Shown here: positions 45,163 through 56,750 of the stretch, in pieces | How the letters are laid out: every line of letters starts with the position of its first letter | Position numbering within the stretch: the stretch's first letter is position 1 | Assembly: GCA_963930645.1 (NCBI GenBank) | Contig: OZ005649.1 | Span: 42,484,275 to 42,548,274 of the forward strand | DNA: 64,000 nucleotides | Reading direction: 5' to 3' | Origin: Salticus scenicus | Taxonomy: Eukaryota > Arthropoda > Arachnida > Araneae > Salticidae | Translations under genes and position numbers: made by a program | Notes under the pieces: model-generated | What the model saw: the letters and a program-made list of their open reading frames with translations, nothing else | What the model was told of the DNA's origin: nothing | The model's database searches: none

Positions 45163-46309
45163 TTATTTTCACTCAGTCGGAAAAATAAAAAAAAATAAAG
45201 ATCAATAAATATGGTTTTCTTCCAATCAGTTGATTGTGGATTTTAATAAAAAAAAATTATCCAACTTTAATTTCAATCAATTTAGTATTTTAAAAAAATT
45301 TATGATGGCACATTTTCAAGTGGCAACAACGTGTAAACAAAATGTCAGAACAAGTTGCCCATCCAAGATTTTTGCATGATAAAGTCACTGCCCAACTTTG
45401 GTTCAAATTAATTCAGTATTTCAAAAGTTATCGTGATGATAAATTTTCAAGTGCTAGCCTGATTTCAAGTTGCCCCGCTTAATTTAAGGTAAACGTCTTT
45501 TTGATAAAAATGGCGGATAAAGTTAATTTACAAACTAGGTTGAAACCCTTATATTGTCTAATTCAAGTAAATACGGTTTTAAATACGCTTTTTATAATGT
45601 GGATTTGAAAATTTCAAGTGGCCGCTACTTAAAAACAGAATGGCGGAGCAACTGGGTTAACGGGCTCATCCAAGATATTGACAAGGTAAGTTCATTGTCT
45701 AAATTTAGTTAGATCTTGAGTATTGTTTCGGGAGTTATCGTGATGTCAAAATTTCCGTTATAGATAGATAGATAAACGAAATGATTGAAATAGGTCGATT
45801 TCTAAAGAATTTTATTTATGACTGAAAAATACTGCATTAGTAACATATCACTGTTATAAAGTTAAATTTTTATCTTATCATATCGATAATTTAAATAAAA
45901 TAATTTTTACAGCAGATTCATCAATTTAATGACATATATCTTATACAACTTAATATATAAATGAAAATATTATATACAGATGTAGTTGTAAATACTCTAT
46001 AGTATTCTTAAAGATTTCTCTCGTTACATGGGGTGGGCAAAAAGTCCGTACAAACTTTAAAAATTCATAAAAACCGGAAAAATGATCGAAATAAAAAATG
46101 GTTTTCAGGGATAGCAGCGCTAGGCTATGGGATTTTTTTTTAAGACAGGGAAAAAAATTAAAAACATAAATAATAGTAATTCGAAAAGCAGCCGTTAGGT
46201 GGCGGTGGTGCCCGCAACTTCCGTGGAAGTATGCAAATGAAGCGTCTGTAAGAGCTTGTGCTCTAAATCCACAATCAGTTCACAGCCGAAAACTGTGTGT
46301 GGGAAAAGG

Positions 46310-47148
46310 ATGTTGAGTGCTAAGAATAAAGTTTTGTTGGTGAAATTATTTTACGTGAACAAGGAGTCAGCGACAATTGCTTTCCGTAAATTTCGAATAC
46401 AAAATAATTTGAAGAGTGAAAAGGGTCCTATAACTGTGAAAGGTGTCATAAAGCTTGTTCAGGGGTTTAAAGAAAGAGGAACGCTGGAGGATCGTGTAAG
46501 AACCGGACGACCATATTTAAAGAAGGCACGTGCGTATTGCAGCCGAAATGGAAGTGTCAGCGTCCGAATCAGTTGCAGGGACCAGCAGTGCTCGCGAAGT
46601 TTCCAGACGCTAAGGCTCACCACCATCCTCGATACGCAATATTCTGCATGGAACCCTTCTCTTGTGCCCACACAGATTAGAGTCGCGTCATGAACTTTTA
46701 CCAGCGGATACCGTACAAAGGGAAGCATTTGCAATGTGGTCATTCTCGAAAATCGAACATAATTCCTCCTGGGTTTTTAACATCATGTGGACAGATGAAG
46801 CTCATTTTTCAATTCATGGCGACATTAATAACCATAACTGTCGCATCTGGGCAACATCTAATCCACGTGCGTACACCCAGAAACCACTGCATTACTCAAA
46901 AATGACAGTGTGATGTGAGTTCACAGCTTCATTCATAAGAGGACTCTTTTTCTTTGAAACACAGTGTCCTGTTAATAGGTGGAAAACGACCACAGTGAAT
47001 GTGCAGCGTTTTTTAGCGTTTCTGTGCAAGAAAGTTGTGTCATGTTTGCGTGAAAGAGATGCGCTTACAACCATCACTATTAAGCAAGATGGAGCAACCA
47101 GCCACGATGCTACTCCGTTCAAAGAATTTTTGGTACACACATTCGGGA
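46310..47148 (+). pseudogene. Mariner-type transposase, N-terminal and core part
   Basis: From the Met at 46310 the first frame gives a DNA-binding domain (SAKNKVLLVKLFYVN ... KEGVIKLVQGF-like helix, then GTLEDRVRTGRP, the conserved hook of this group). Frameshifts around 46530-46740 move the reading into other frames. IMWTDEAHFSIHG (about 46780-46818) supplies the first catalytic Asp and IKQDGATSHDA (about 47083-47112) the second. An in-frame TGA stands near 46911. The block ends abruptly near 47148 at an insertion. The upstream Met at 46256 is less family-like than the one at 46310. Confidence 0.85.
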
Positions 47149-47149
47149 T

Positions 47150-48316
47150 AAATAAAATGGTAAATAATAATTTAGCCCCCTGTAATATAAACGCCATACA
47201 ATGCTTTAAATTATAAAAAAAAAATTGGCTCTTAATTAAAGAAACCGGATGGCCTCGTATCTCAGCCTGAGAAGGAAAAAAAAAAAAAGATTACGACAAA
47301 TTCCAAGAAAAAAATATGGGTCGGGGTCCCATGCAAATTTTTACATGTAATCTAAGCAAGCCCCAGTCTCCTGCCCAATCAAGAACGGACATAAATAAAC
47401 ACCTCACCAATAAGAAAAAATACACTGCGAAAGAAAAAATAAGAAAAAGAGAAAACTGTATGGTCAAGAGACAAGAAAGAAACACATGATTATTCCGATG
47501 ACAGCGAGAAAATGCTGATGACAGTCGCAGAAAAAAGAAAAAGCGAGGAGATGCGGATGCTTTGTGACCGATTCCAGTAAGAGCCTGTGATCCCCAGCCA
47601 CGAGCTCCAATTTTTTTTTATCTATCGCCTGATGAATCCTGCTCCAAGCTGCCAATCAAAGATGGCTGCGTAATTCCTCAACAAAATCAAGAAAGGTAAA
47701 ATCATTCATGATCGACCATACTAACATTCTCAAGTGTGAGATTGATCTGCTTTGTTTTTTTTCCTCTAAGTGGCCATCCCCCACCCTTTTTTTTAGATAA
47801 AAGGGAAACAAATTAAAAATTAAAAGGAAAAAGAGATTTTTTCGTTCATAATAGAATGAACAGGTTTAAAATAAAAAGATTTTTGTACCTGGATTAATAG
47901 TATATTCAATAAATAAGATTAAAATATACAAAGTATGCTATTAATTTCATTAATTCTGGATATTCTATTTATTTATTTATTTATTTATTTTTTATTTTTT
48001 TTTATCTATGATTATTAATATGGAAGATATAGCCTGTATTTCAACCTCAAATTTATTGGCCACTAGTATTGGAGTCAACGCGTAAATATATAGATTGCAG
48101 ACAGAATGTTGATATTTAATATTGTTAAATTCTTTTAATTAAAGGAAATATCTATATTTGTAACTGGAAGGAAGATTAAATCAGGGCTATTGTGAAGCAC
48201 AATAGATCACGACTTAATCATTGAAATGACTTTAATTATACCTTTAACTGATTTAATTTAATTTAAATATCCACCTTATCAACATCCTTATAAAGTCATT
48301 GCTATAATTCCTATAG
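47150..48316. other. Unidentified 1.17-kb insertion within the transposase
   Basis: The transposase breaks off near 47148 (after a HTFG-encoding stretch) and resumes near 48317 with a GEDRIIS-encoding stretch, so this DNA is foreign to it. It contains A-rich runs (47276-47289, 47211-47222) and a somewhat GC-richer patch (47300-47680). I recognise no terminal repeats, target duplication or protein. Confidence 0.55.
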
Positions 48317-48620
48317 GGGAAGACAGAATCATTAGCAGACGTCGTAGGTTCCCATGGCCTCCTTGCTCTCCAGATTTGATACCAGTAGACTTCTGATTAT
48401 TCAGATATTTAAAATCTCGGGTATATCGTTCCGGTCCATCCAATCTATCGGAACTGAAAGATGTGATCCGCCAAGAGGTGTCATGTATGACACTTCTGAA
48501 ATGCTGAACTCTGACATGAGGAACATCAGATATGCTGAACTCTACCGTTGCTGGATTTGTAACTCGACTACAATGTGTTATTCCCAGTGGTGGTGGTCAT
48601 GTAGAGTAGAACATCTGTTA
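48317..48620 (+). pseudogene. Mariner-type transposase, C-terminal part
   Basis: Resumes the transposase with FPWPPCSPDLIPVDF (third catalytic Asp region; the usual box is WPPRSPDLNP.DF), followed by a stop and then, in shifted frames, YRSGPSNLSELKDVIRQEV-like and MTSEMLNSDMRNIR-like segments. Several lesions separate it from function. Together with the first block the protein had the length and D,D,D layout of mariner-type transposases. Confidence 0.8.
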
Positions 48621-48709
48621 TAATAAAGCTATGGAAGTTTTCTTTTTGTTATTTGCGTATATATTATCTTTTTTTTTTTTTTTTTTTTTAACTTTTGTAC
48701 TACAGCCCT

Positions 48710-48851
48710 CACTACAAAAAGATTTGCTGCCAGAAATTCTCGGTAATTTGAGAAAATACGTTCTGTCAACGTAATTTTTTCGTAAATTACGAGTATTTTC
48801 TCAAATTACAGAGAATTTTTGACAGCAAATACGAAATGTTTTTTTACAGTG
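48710..48851. mobile_element. Small palindromic MITE (CACTACAAAAA ends)
   Basis: Arms TTTGCTGCCAGAAATTCTC and GAGAATTTTTGACAGCAAA, with outer ends CACTACAAAAA and TTTTTTTACAGTG. It lies inside the mariner element's 3' region. No exact duplication was seen. Confidence 0.75.
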
Positions 48852-49020
48852 TACGTATCGGTTGCTTTTCTATTATAATTACTCTTTTTCCCTGTCTTAA
48901 AAAATACCCCATGGCCAAGCAATGCTAACCCTACAAACCGTATTTTATTTCGATCTTTTTTTCCATTTTTATTTATTTATTTGTTTTAAGTTTGTGCGGA
49001 CTTTTTGCCCACCTGGCATA

Positions 49021-49534
49021 ATTAAATAAACTTGTAAAAATAAATCATTTTTCATTTGAAACATAAATCTTTCTTAATGTCACCAAATGTCAATTTTTAA
49101 TTTTTGCTAAAATCGATTGTTCGCCTGACGAAAGGTCGTGTTTTCTTTCGAACCGAAACATTTTTGCGAGTTCTTATATTTTATGGTATTTATAGCTTTG
49201 TACTAATTACTAAAAACAAAAGAGGTTCATCAAATAGTTATCAAAGCTTAAGGGAAAAAATTAAATATTTATCAGTTATCAAAACATTATAGAAAAAACA
49301 CTTTTGTATTACTCTGTCAATATACTGTATTCCATATAACATTCAATATTTTTACAGGTAGCAGTTTTATGAAAGTAATCAGCCGCAAACACACAAAACT
49401 GAATTACAAGATAAATACAAAAATATACAGATGAGTATGATACACATAGTAGAGATATAATCTGCGAACATAATAAAAAATATGTTAACATCATATATAT
49501 ATATATATATTTGTCAATTGTATGAAAGAAATAT

Positions 49535-49609
<75 letters not shown>

Positions 49610-50627
49610 GTGTGTGTGTGTGTGTGTGTACATTGACAATTTTTTGCAGTAACAAATATGATATCTTACTACAGTATAGTATATTATTTTTGACGTCATG
49701 TAATATATGGATATCTTATATCCATTTTTATTACTGTTGTATTTGAAATTTCTGTATCTAGTTTTTTTTTTTTTTTTTTTTCCATCAACGAATAACTATA
49801 ATAAAATCCTCATTTATGTATCTTACAGAAATACTTATTATCACAATTTTAATAAACAAATATGAAAACATCCGAGAACTAAAAACTAAACCATTCTCAG
49901 AGGACATAATTGTCCGACAATAACAAGTGAATCTTCTTTTCTAATATTTTGTTTAACGATCCTATTTCGTTACGGATCCATTTCTATATAAACTAATGTT
50001 CTCAGAGAAAAATTCCTTTATCCTACAGATATCTGGAAATGAATAATAAGAAACAGAAAACTATGAATGTTTTGTTACTACTAGCATTGGAAACGTAGAA
50101 GAAATGAGCAATTCAGTAAAAGAAAAGATCATTGTAATGTAAGAAGTTGGACATTCTTACAAGTGTGTGAACAAAACACTGATGAAAAGAAGAAAACTAT
50201 TGTCTCTTTATTGATGTATAAAAAGAGAATAAAGAGAAATATAATAAGAGATGAAATAAAATAAATAAAAGCCAAAAGATAGAAATGTCTTGCAGATGCT
50301 TCTTTTTCAATCTCTATGTGATAGAAATGTCTGGAAATAATATAATTTGCTGATTTAATGAAGTTATTTACAATACATTATCTTATCTCTGAAATATAAA
50401 TAAGTATTTATAATTACATATTTACAATTATTTAGACGTTGCTTTTTTTTTTTTTTTTTTTTTTTAATAGATTTTTTTCTATTATTGTAGAATATCTGTT
50501 TGATATTTCATAGTATAAAATTCCAGTTATTATTGCTATGATAAAAATAATAAATAATATAATATAGTAAGCATTCCTTTTTAAAAGCTGTTTGTGCCTA
50601 AACTTTTCCGAAGTCAATTTATATACA
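49021..50627. other. Non-coding AT-rich DNA with microsatellites
   Basis: Contains a long TA/TG compound microsatellite (49543-49628), T-runs (49762-49780, 50442-50466) and no recognisable gene or terminus. Frames here are translations of the microsatellite or scattered short frames. Confidence 0.55.
49543..49628. repeat. (TA)n-T9-(GT)n compound microsatellite
   Basis: About 58 bases of TA, a short T run, then about nine GT units. Confidence 0.92.
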
Positions 50628-51300
50628 CTAGCAGGCTTTGCCCGCTTCGTTGGTCACTATATTTAAAGGAAAATTTTTCTGTATCGCTTTATGAACAAAA
50701 TAAAAATAAATAAAAAATAAATGAAATAAAAACAAAATAAAATACTGAAGTTGCTCAAATCTCCCTTCGGGTCCCCGCTGTCTTCGGCAGCGGCTTGCTC
50801 ATCCCGCAGAATTTCGGGTGCCTGTACCTATTGTTTGCGACTATGGCTTAAAAGTGGACTTCCATTTGGGTAATTGACAGTTTCGAAACGGACTGTAAAA
50901 AAAAAAAAAAAAAGTTGAAGCAGTCCTTTTATAATTGATTCCCAGTTTCATATAAACAACACTACACGTGCTGTACATAATATTTGCTTTCACTTAATTT
51001 CCTATATTTATTTGATTTATCCAACCAACCATAAAATGACAACAATTTCACGCCAAATATAATATTACAATATGCTATGATAGGCAACGTCTATCGCATG
51101 AGTCAACTATTTTTTGTGTTTATATATATATTTCATGGTTAGTTAATAGTAGTTGGTATATAGAAAAATAAATAAATAAATGAATGAATACGTAAACTTG
51201 ATCATGGTACAGCCTTAATATAGCTCACCTTAGCAACTTTTGTATTTTTGTCATTACTTTAGACAAAAATACATAATTAATGCGATTATTGTTTCTGTTA
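50628..51300 (-). mobile_element. Helitron D, 3' terminus on the minus strand (5' limit unknown)
   Basis: CTAGCAGGCTTTGCCCGCTT at 50628 is the reverse complement of a Helitron B-type 3' end (GCGGGCAAAGCCTGCTAG), and the neighbouring A gives the required T on the element's strand. CGTTGGTCA continues the match to Helitron B. A GC-richer block at 50770-50850 (CCCTTCGGGTCCCCGCTG, GGCAGCGGC) belongs to its interior. No 5' TCTATATATA-type end was found, so the right limit is arbitrary. Confidence 0.6.
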
Positions 51301-51724
51301 ATTTCTTTTTCTTTTCTTTCTTTCTTTCTTTTTTTTTTTTTTTTTTTTTCAATATTTTATAATTTATTTGTCGTTTTGATGCGCTGCTTGGCTTAAAGTG
51401 ACTGTTGCGAAAATACTATCATTGGATATCCGATCTACTTCATCATCAAAACTTTAGAAATTTCCCAGGAAAGCTTTTTAATATTTTGCTGAATTAAGTT
51501 TCATGCCAAGAGTAATCCAAAAACATACTATTAAAAAAAAAAATTCTATAATTGAGGTAGATTAAAAAAGGATATGAAAGAAAATTCGGAAGTAACGTGC
51601 GAGAATTTTATTATTGTTATTTTATTTTAAAATTATGAAGGCGTCATTTTTTCAAATGCATGAGCAAATTTAATATTTCATATATTTTATTTTTCGCGTG
51701 ATAGCACATTTCATTTTATATTGA

Positions 51725-51757
<33 letters not shown>

Positions 51758-51985
51758 TCGTAAACTTTTTTGGCAATATTTAGAAAATTTAAATGGCTAA
51801 TTTTAAAGCTATTATGAATACAGAGCCAGAATTCGTATTTATTTCTTAAATAATTAAATAATTCTAATTTTCTTGAGAAAAACGTAAGTTAATTTCATGT
51901 TTTCTATCTGTAATAAGTAGTGTACACCATAAATCGTACAGCCTTCATTGGACAGATTTCGAGAACAGTGAAATATACGTACATG

Positions 51986-52027
<42 letters not shown>

Positions 52028-52043
52028 CACAAATATTACTCTC
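51301..52043. other. Non-coding DNA with simple repeats
   Basis: A pyrimidine tract of TTTC units and T-run (51306-51349), an AAT microsatellite (51725-51756) and an AT run (51996-52022). No gene recognised. Confidence 0.55.
51725..51756. repeat. (AAT)n microsatellite
   Basis: About ten AAT units. Confidence 0.9.
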
Positions 52044-52355
52044 TTAATAATTTCACGACCGCATGTTTTGTTCTTTTTGGCAGTAAGGTCCGCCTGTGGA
52101 CGTTATTCTCCCAAGTTACAAAATTTCAGAACAAAATTTTCTATATTCAGATTCATATTACAAATAGATATAACTTATAATTGTACTTTTTCTAACCAAA
52201 GTATTTATATCCGTTATATATTGGTTGTATAAATATGAATATTGTGTATATTTTTGAGAAATAAATGACATACAAATTGCAAAAGAAACGGCCACTGGCG
52301 GAGTTATAGATTTTGAAATGACGTAAATCTACGTCAGAGGTCGCGAAAGTGTTAA
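52044..52355. mobile_element. piggyBac-like MITE (family P), copy 2
   Basis: Coordinates include TTAA at both ends (52044-52047, 52352-52355). The left end reads TTTCACGACCGCATG and the right GAGGTCGCGAAAGTG. Interior words AGTAAGGTCCGCCTGTGGAC and AAATCTACGTCA match copy 1. Confidence 0.87.
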
Positions 52356-52366
52356 CAGTATAAGAT

Positions 52367-52677
52367 AATAGCTTCCTAAACTAGATGCCTTCCGCGTGGC
52401 TCGCCAACTTGGCAACAGACAGCACCACCTGGTACAGATTGTGTGACTTTTTTTATTCAACTGTCACCAATAATTTTAAAAAGTGATGTATGATATATAT
52501 AATCGACGTTTCTTCGATTCCATTCGCCGTTTATGTATATCAAATCCCACTTTAAAAAATGTTTGGTGACTGTTGAATAAAAAAGTCATTCAATGTGTAC
52601 CAGAGGGCGCTGTCTACCGCTTGAAATGTTGCCAAGTTTCCGATCCGCGCGGAAGGTATCTAGTTTAGGAGGCTATG
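52367..52677. mobile_element. Palindromic MITE, family F1, copy at 52 kb
   Basis: Arms TAGCTTCCTAAACTAGATGC and TATCTAGTTTAGGAGGCTAT. The interior is nearly collinear with the 1.3-kb copy (TCAACTGTCACCAATAATTT, AATCGACGTTTCTTCGATTC, AGGGCGCTGTCTACCGCTTG). ataagat flanks it (52360-52366 and 52678-52684). Confidence 0.85.
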
Positions 52678-52691
52678 ATAAGATTATAATA

Positions 52692-54564
52692 TAAGGTAAA
52701 GCTAGGAGAGTTTGCGCACAATTCAACAGAACGATATAAAAAATCCAAATAATAATTTTTTGGTCAAATATTGGTACATAATTATGAATTGATCCTTCTT
52801 CTATGCATTTCCATTGCTATCTTGTTGCTTTGTTATAATTTAAAACATCATCTGTAATAAAACCAAGAGAGTTATTTTACACAATCTCACCTTATAGGGT
52901 AGGAAGGATTGCGCACATGGATAAAAGACAATTGCGCTTAATTATATTAATAATAATAATAATTGCACTTAAATTACATTGTTGTAAGGCATTTGCAAAC
53001 AAATATTTTGGTATGACGAGTTAATATTTCCATTCAATAGTTAAAAAATCAGAAAAATAAAAGAAATTTTAATAGAACTACAAAAAATTATGTAAAGAAA
53101 AAATATTAAAGAAACAGTTTTAAAAAAAAGTCTAGATTAAGAACAAGACCAGAAATAACATTACGTTACTAGATAACACGTTTAACTAAAACTTGGTACA
53201 TTTTCTTTTCAACTAGGATGGTTTCTTGTTTGCTGACTGAATCTCTCGTTGTGCACAATTATTGTACTTATTGTTGTACATGGTGAAGTTAATGTGCAAT
53301 CAACTGCTACAAGTGAACCTGTTTGAGACGGACGTGTGTGCTCAATACCGTGTGTGCAATACATTTCCGAGCAAAAAAAAAAAAAAAAAAAAAAAATTAC
53401 CACACCATTGTCCTACCCTTTTTCAAGCCCAGAATATGCCCACCGTTAACTATATATTGAAGTTATTTTCCTCAAACTTTTCCGCCCAAAATTGTTCTAA
53501 AACAAAACAAAATAAATGTAAATAAATTTCACTTGGTTTGAAATCTCGTTTCAACTTTAAAATCCTTCAAGTTTATTTAATTTAATTTATTTTATTGAAA
53601 TTTAGACGATTACTTTCTTTAAAAAGAAGTTTGAGTAGGCTGATACTTTTTGCTTGCATTTAGTTTTATCCCTTTGCTAGTCCTGCCCTTTTTTAAGCCC
53701 AGAATATACCCACCGTTAACTATATATTAAAGATTTTTGCTCAAAATTTTCCTGCAGCTGACAGCTGCAAAAAACTTGAGCATCATATTTCAATTATTGC
53801 AAAACTAAAGAGATATACAATAACATTTAAATACTTCGCAATAAATTTTTCATAGGCTAACATTAGCATTCGAGAGGTAAATCTCTCTAAAGGTGTGGCT
53901 TTTGTTGATCGTGCCACCCTGAACAATGTTCAATTTCAGATTTTGATGACAGCCACCTATATGACGCGCCGTCTCGAGTGGGTTCATCTAGTTAAGTCAC
54001 TCGTCGAAATTATTTCCTGGTGCAGCTCCAGACATTCAACAAACTCATCCTCATTGTCTTGCCATTACCAACAAGCTGCGAAATCGCTATTAGTATAGAA
54101 TTCAACAAAAATCAATGCGCAATCTCACCTAAATAGCAAAAGTGCAAACTCTCCCCTTTTGGTAGAAGAGATTCCGCAAGCTTTTATTAAATAATTATTT
54201 GTTTTTACAGAAAGCAGAGGTGCTCATACTGTTAGTCTAAGTTAGTAGAAATTGTTTAATATGAAGTATGAATAATATGAAGTTTAATATGAAGTATAGT
54301 TATGAAAAATTGTTTAAATTAAAAATGTTTTATGCTGTTACCATTACATTGAAATTCTTAGGAAGGGTTATAAAAATTCAAACATTTATTTTTGAGAACG
54401 AGACAAAATAACCGCATTTTATCTTAAGCTCTCATTCAAGTTCGCACTTTACTATTCATGTTGTACAACCACCTAAAATTGCATCTCGCCAAATCTACTC
54501 TTTCCAACCGATCCCTATGTGCGCAATTTCTCCTACCGCGCTATTTTTCCTAACTTTACCTTAT
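52692..54564. mobile_element. 1.9-kb element with TAAGGTAAAGC ends
   Basis: TAAGGTAAAGCTAGGAGAG on the left and CTAACTTTACCTTA on the right are inverted, each next to TA. TTGCGCACA-type words follow at both ends. An internal direct repeat (CCCAGAATATGCCCACCGTT near 53427 and CCCAGAATATACCCACCGTT near 53698) is about 85 bp long and 270 bp apart. No transposase domain is recognisable. A fragment of its right end sits at 6087-6370. Confidence 0.72.
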
Positions 54565-54565
54565 A

Positions 54566-55324
54566 TAATGACGTAACCATCATCAACTTAAAACATTCTA
54601 CAAAGAAAACATAATAAATAAATAAATAAGGAGATACTACGTTTTGCGGTTTTCAGAGGATTGCAAATATAAATTTGGTAACAAATTAATATTATGAGCA
54701 AATTTGTTTATTGTTTGTTATTTAATATTCAAAAGAAATTCTTCCACTAATAGTAATATTTAGAGTTTTAAGATATTTTAAATAAAATTGATTTAACTAT
54801 TGTAGAAAAGGTATACTACACATTAAAATATCTAGTTAACTTTGTCCAACACGAGTGTTATTAATACTCTGATGAGCAATTACATGAGGAACAGCTGGCA
54901 TTATACAAATATAGAGTTGCACACAAGCCTAAAAATGGCCTGAAAATAACGTAAGTAGTCATTTGGTAAGATAAGAAGTTTTTCTCATGGAATTAAAAAT
55001 AGTCAAAAGCTGTAAGATAAGAAAGCGGGTCTTAACGGATTTTGTCGTAGGAGAATTAACAGAAGCTCGACGAATGAATTGCTCTAACTTCATAGTAGTG
55101 TAGATGATACTAAAATTTTGATGCTCGATTGTGTCAAGCGTACATCAATTCAGACAAAACCACCACTGCCAAGGACATATGTTGCGACTCACAGCCTTTA
55201 TACGAAGGAGATCGTGAAAAGGCTGTGCTACTTTTCAGGACGTCTAGCAGTAGTGCTACTGCTATTACTAGCCTGCATTTTAACAATGAATGGAAATGCT
55301 AGAATGCAAAAACAATGCTTTAAT
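54566..55324. other. Non-coding DNA
   Basis: No gene recognised. A 78-codon frame at 55118-55354 has a hydrophobic stretch but runs into the adjacent MITE and resembles no family I know. Confidence 0.5.
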
Positions 55325-55328
55325 TTAA

Positions 55329-55535
55329 CCTTTTCAGGGGCGGTGGTTGCATAGTGCAATCACAAATTCTAATTCAAAATTGCAAAAACTGTAACCAAAT
55401 TTTTTTAATAAAATGTGTCTTTCATAACTTAGACGAACAACTTCATCTATTTCTTGCCCTTTAATATTGTTAGGTATTTCTGGTGGTAGTGGCTGCAAGT
55501 TTTAAATTAAAAAAAATTGCTTGCCCCTGAAAGGG
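55329..55535. mobile_element. piggyBac-like MITE (CCTTTTCAGGGGC ends)
   Basis: Left end CCTTTTCAGGGGC follows TTAA (55325-55328). Right end GCCCCTGAAAGGG is followed by CTAA, one base from TTAA. The interior has GGTGGTTGCATAGTGC and TGGTAGTGGCTGC in the two arms. Confidence 0.65.
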
Positions 55536-55545
55536 CTAACACTAA

Positions 55546-56748
55546 AGAGCAACATCTTATAAGATCTATCTGTCAAAACCTACTTATCTTTATGGGGTAC
55601 ATAAACCATTATCCCACGAGACTGTTTCTTTTGGTTGCATGAATAGGCAAGGACCGTCGAGATATTGAAAAATTTTATCTTAAGTTACGAATTAAAAACC
55701 AAATAAAGAAAGAGTGCGTATACAGTAAACAACTTAAGGGGATAATCACTTCTTCCTGTAGGAAACTCTTCAGACGGGTGAAGTTGACATACTCGACTAG
55801 AGACATTTCACATGGATTAAAATGCAACATTTCGTACGTCTGGCACCACAAGTCCCAGGTAAATGTAAACTGAATATTCTTAATGACCATTTATTTCCAT
55901 ATATTTATATTTCACGTCCCAATATGGAGATTGTCTTTTTATAAGACAGTGCATCGTACCATCGCTCTCAAATCGTGAAAATTTCCCAGATCTCACTTAA
56001 CATCTCGAATGCAATTCACAAAGATATCCGAACTTGAGACGACCGTACGTCCAATGTTCTTGAATTATAGGAGATTGTTCAGTAGTCGCATATACATGTC
56101 TTCATATCAGTGCCAGTGACTTTAGGTTGCATGGTAAGACGAGCTCAATCATTCAGGAGAAAGGTAGTGTTACATGTTACGTACTAGGCAGATATCCCTA
56201 ATTTATGTACTCTTAAGTATATTTATTAATGTGAAGTATTTTTTTAAGTAGGTTTCAATCATCACAAAATGTAAAACTGTGTACATTGAAGGCCCAGGGA
56301 GGAAAGAGTTTTGCTTTTTTTGGTCCATTATTTTCTTACAAAAATGCATACCCTATAGGATCACAAAAACAGCTGCAAAAATGTGATAAAAATGTCTCCA
56401 TAGTAAGGGCTGGTGGAAGTAAATGTCGAACTCTTTATCCCTGAGGACTCTCTTTAAGTCACTTTATTTTAGTGTACCTAGAAAATATATACAATGCATC
56501 AGCTTAAATGCACTAAAATATCACAAATGTTTTAACAAAAAATATCACAGATTGTTTTCCAGAAGCAAATATATACATTAAATAACAAGCATAAGCATCA
56601 ACAATTAAAAACGAATGTTAATGAGAAAATTTCGAAAAACAAGAAACATTAAAAACATAAAACACCATACAAAGTTGTTACGATTCTTTGGAAAATGAGT
56701 TTGAATCGCGCATACCTTTCTTGCTTCGTAAATAAAATATACAAATAA
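55546..56748. other. Non-coding DNA
   Basis: No gene or repeat boundary recognised. Its last 40 bases (56709-56748) match the unit of the tandem array at 58.3 kb. Confidence 0.5.
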
Positions 56749-56750
56749 TA

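Larger units (their letters stand above)
44808..45257. mobile_element. Palindromic tRNA-Thr-bearing insertion with 12-bp target duplication
   Basis: tatccaacttta occurs on both sides (44796-44807 and 45258-45269), and the array unit it interrupts would be continuous without the insertion. The arms (about 44811-44961 and 45046-45195) are near-perfect inverted copies, each with a tRNA-like gene, separated by an 84-bp spacer. The right side ends with a unique tail and an A-run (AATAAAAAAAAA) just before the duplication. A-tail plus 12-bp duplication points to retroposition. Confidence 0.75.
43140..45770. repeat. Degenerate 130-160 bp tandem array
   Basis: About thirteen diverged units share ATTCAGTATTTCAAAAGTTA, a CAAATTTTCAAGTGGC word, TTGGAAACAAAATGGCGGAG and CACTATCCAACTTTGGTT. 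The ATTCAGTATTT word occurs near 43568, 43711, 43850, 44007, 44163, 44523, 44680 and 45412 among others. The array is interrupted by a 450-bp insertion (44808-45257). Frames through it (for example 43497-43814) follow the repeats and are not genes. Confidence 0.85.
46027..49018 (+). mobile_element. Mariner-type (IS630/Tc1/mariner) transposon, broken and interrupted
   Basis: Left end GGTGGGCAAAAAGTCCGTAC and right end GTGCGGACTTTTTGCCCACC are inverted repeats, each with TA about 4-5 bases further out (46025-46026, 49019-49020). It carries a decayed transposase in two blocks (46310-47148 and 48317-48620), an unidentified 1.17-kb insertion between them, and a small MITE (48710-48851). Removing both insertions leaves about 1.7 kb. 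Confidence 0.88.

Noticed and set aside
47291..47655. Reverse frames in the mariner insertion
   Set aside because: Low-complexity Phe/Leu/Ser content with no start context or conserved motif.
55118..55354. 78-codon frame with a hydrophobic Leu run, considered as a small membrane protein
   Set aside because: It extends into the arm of the MITE at 55329-55535 and has no splice or promoter context to support it.
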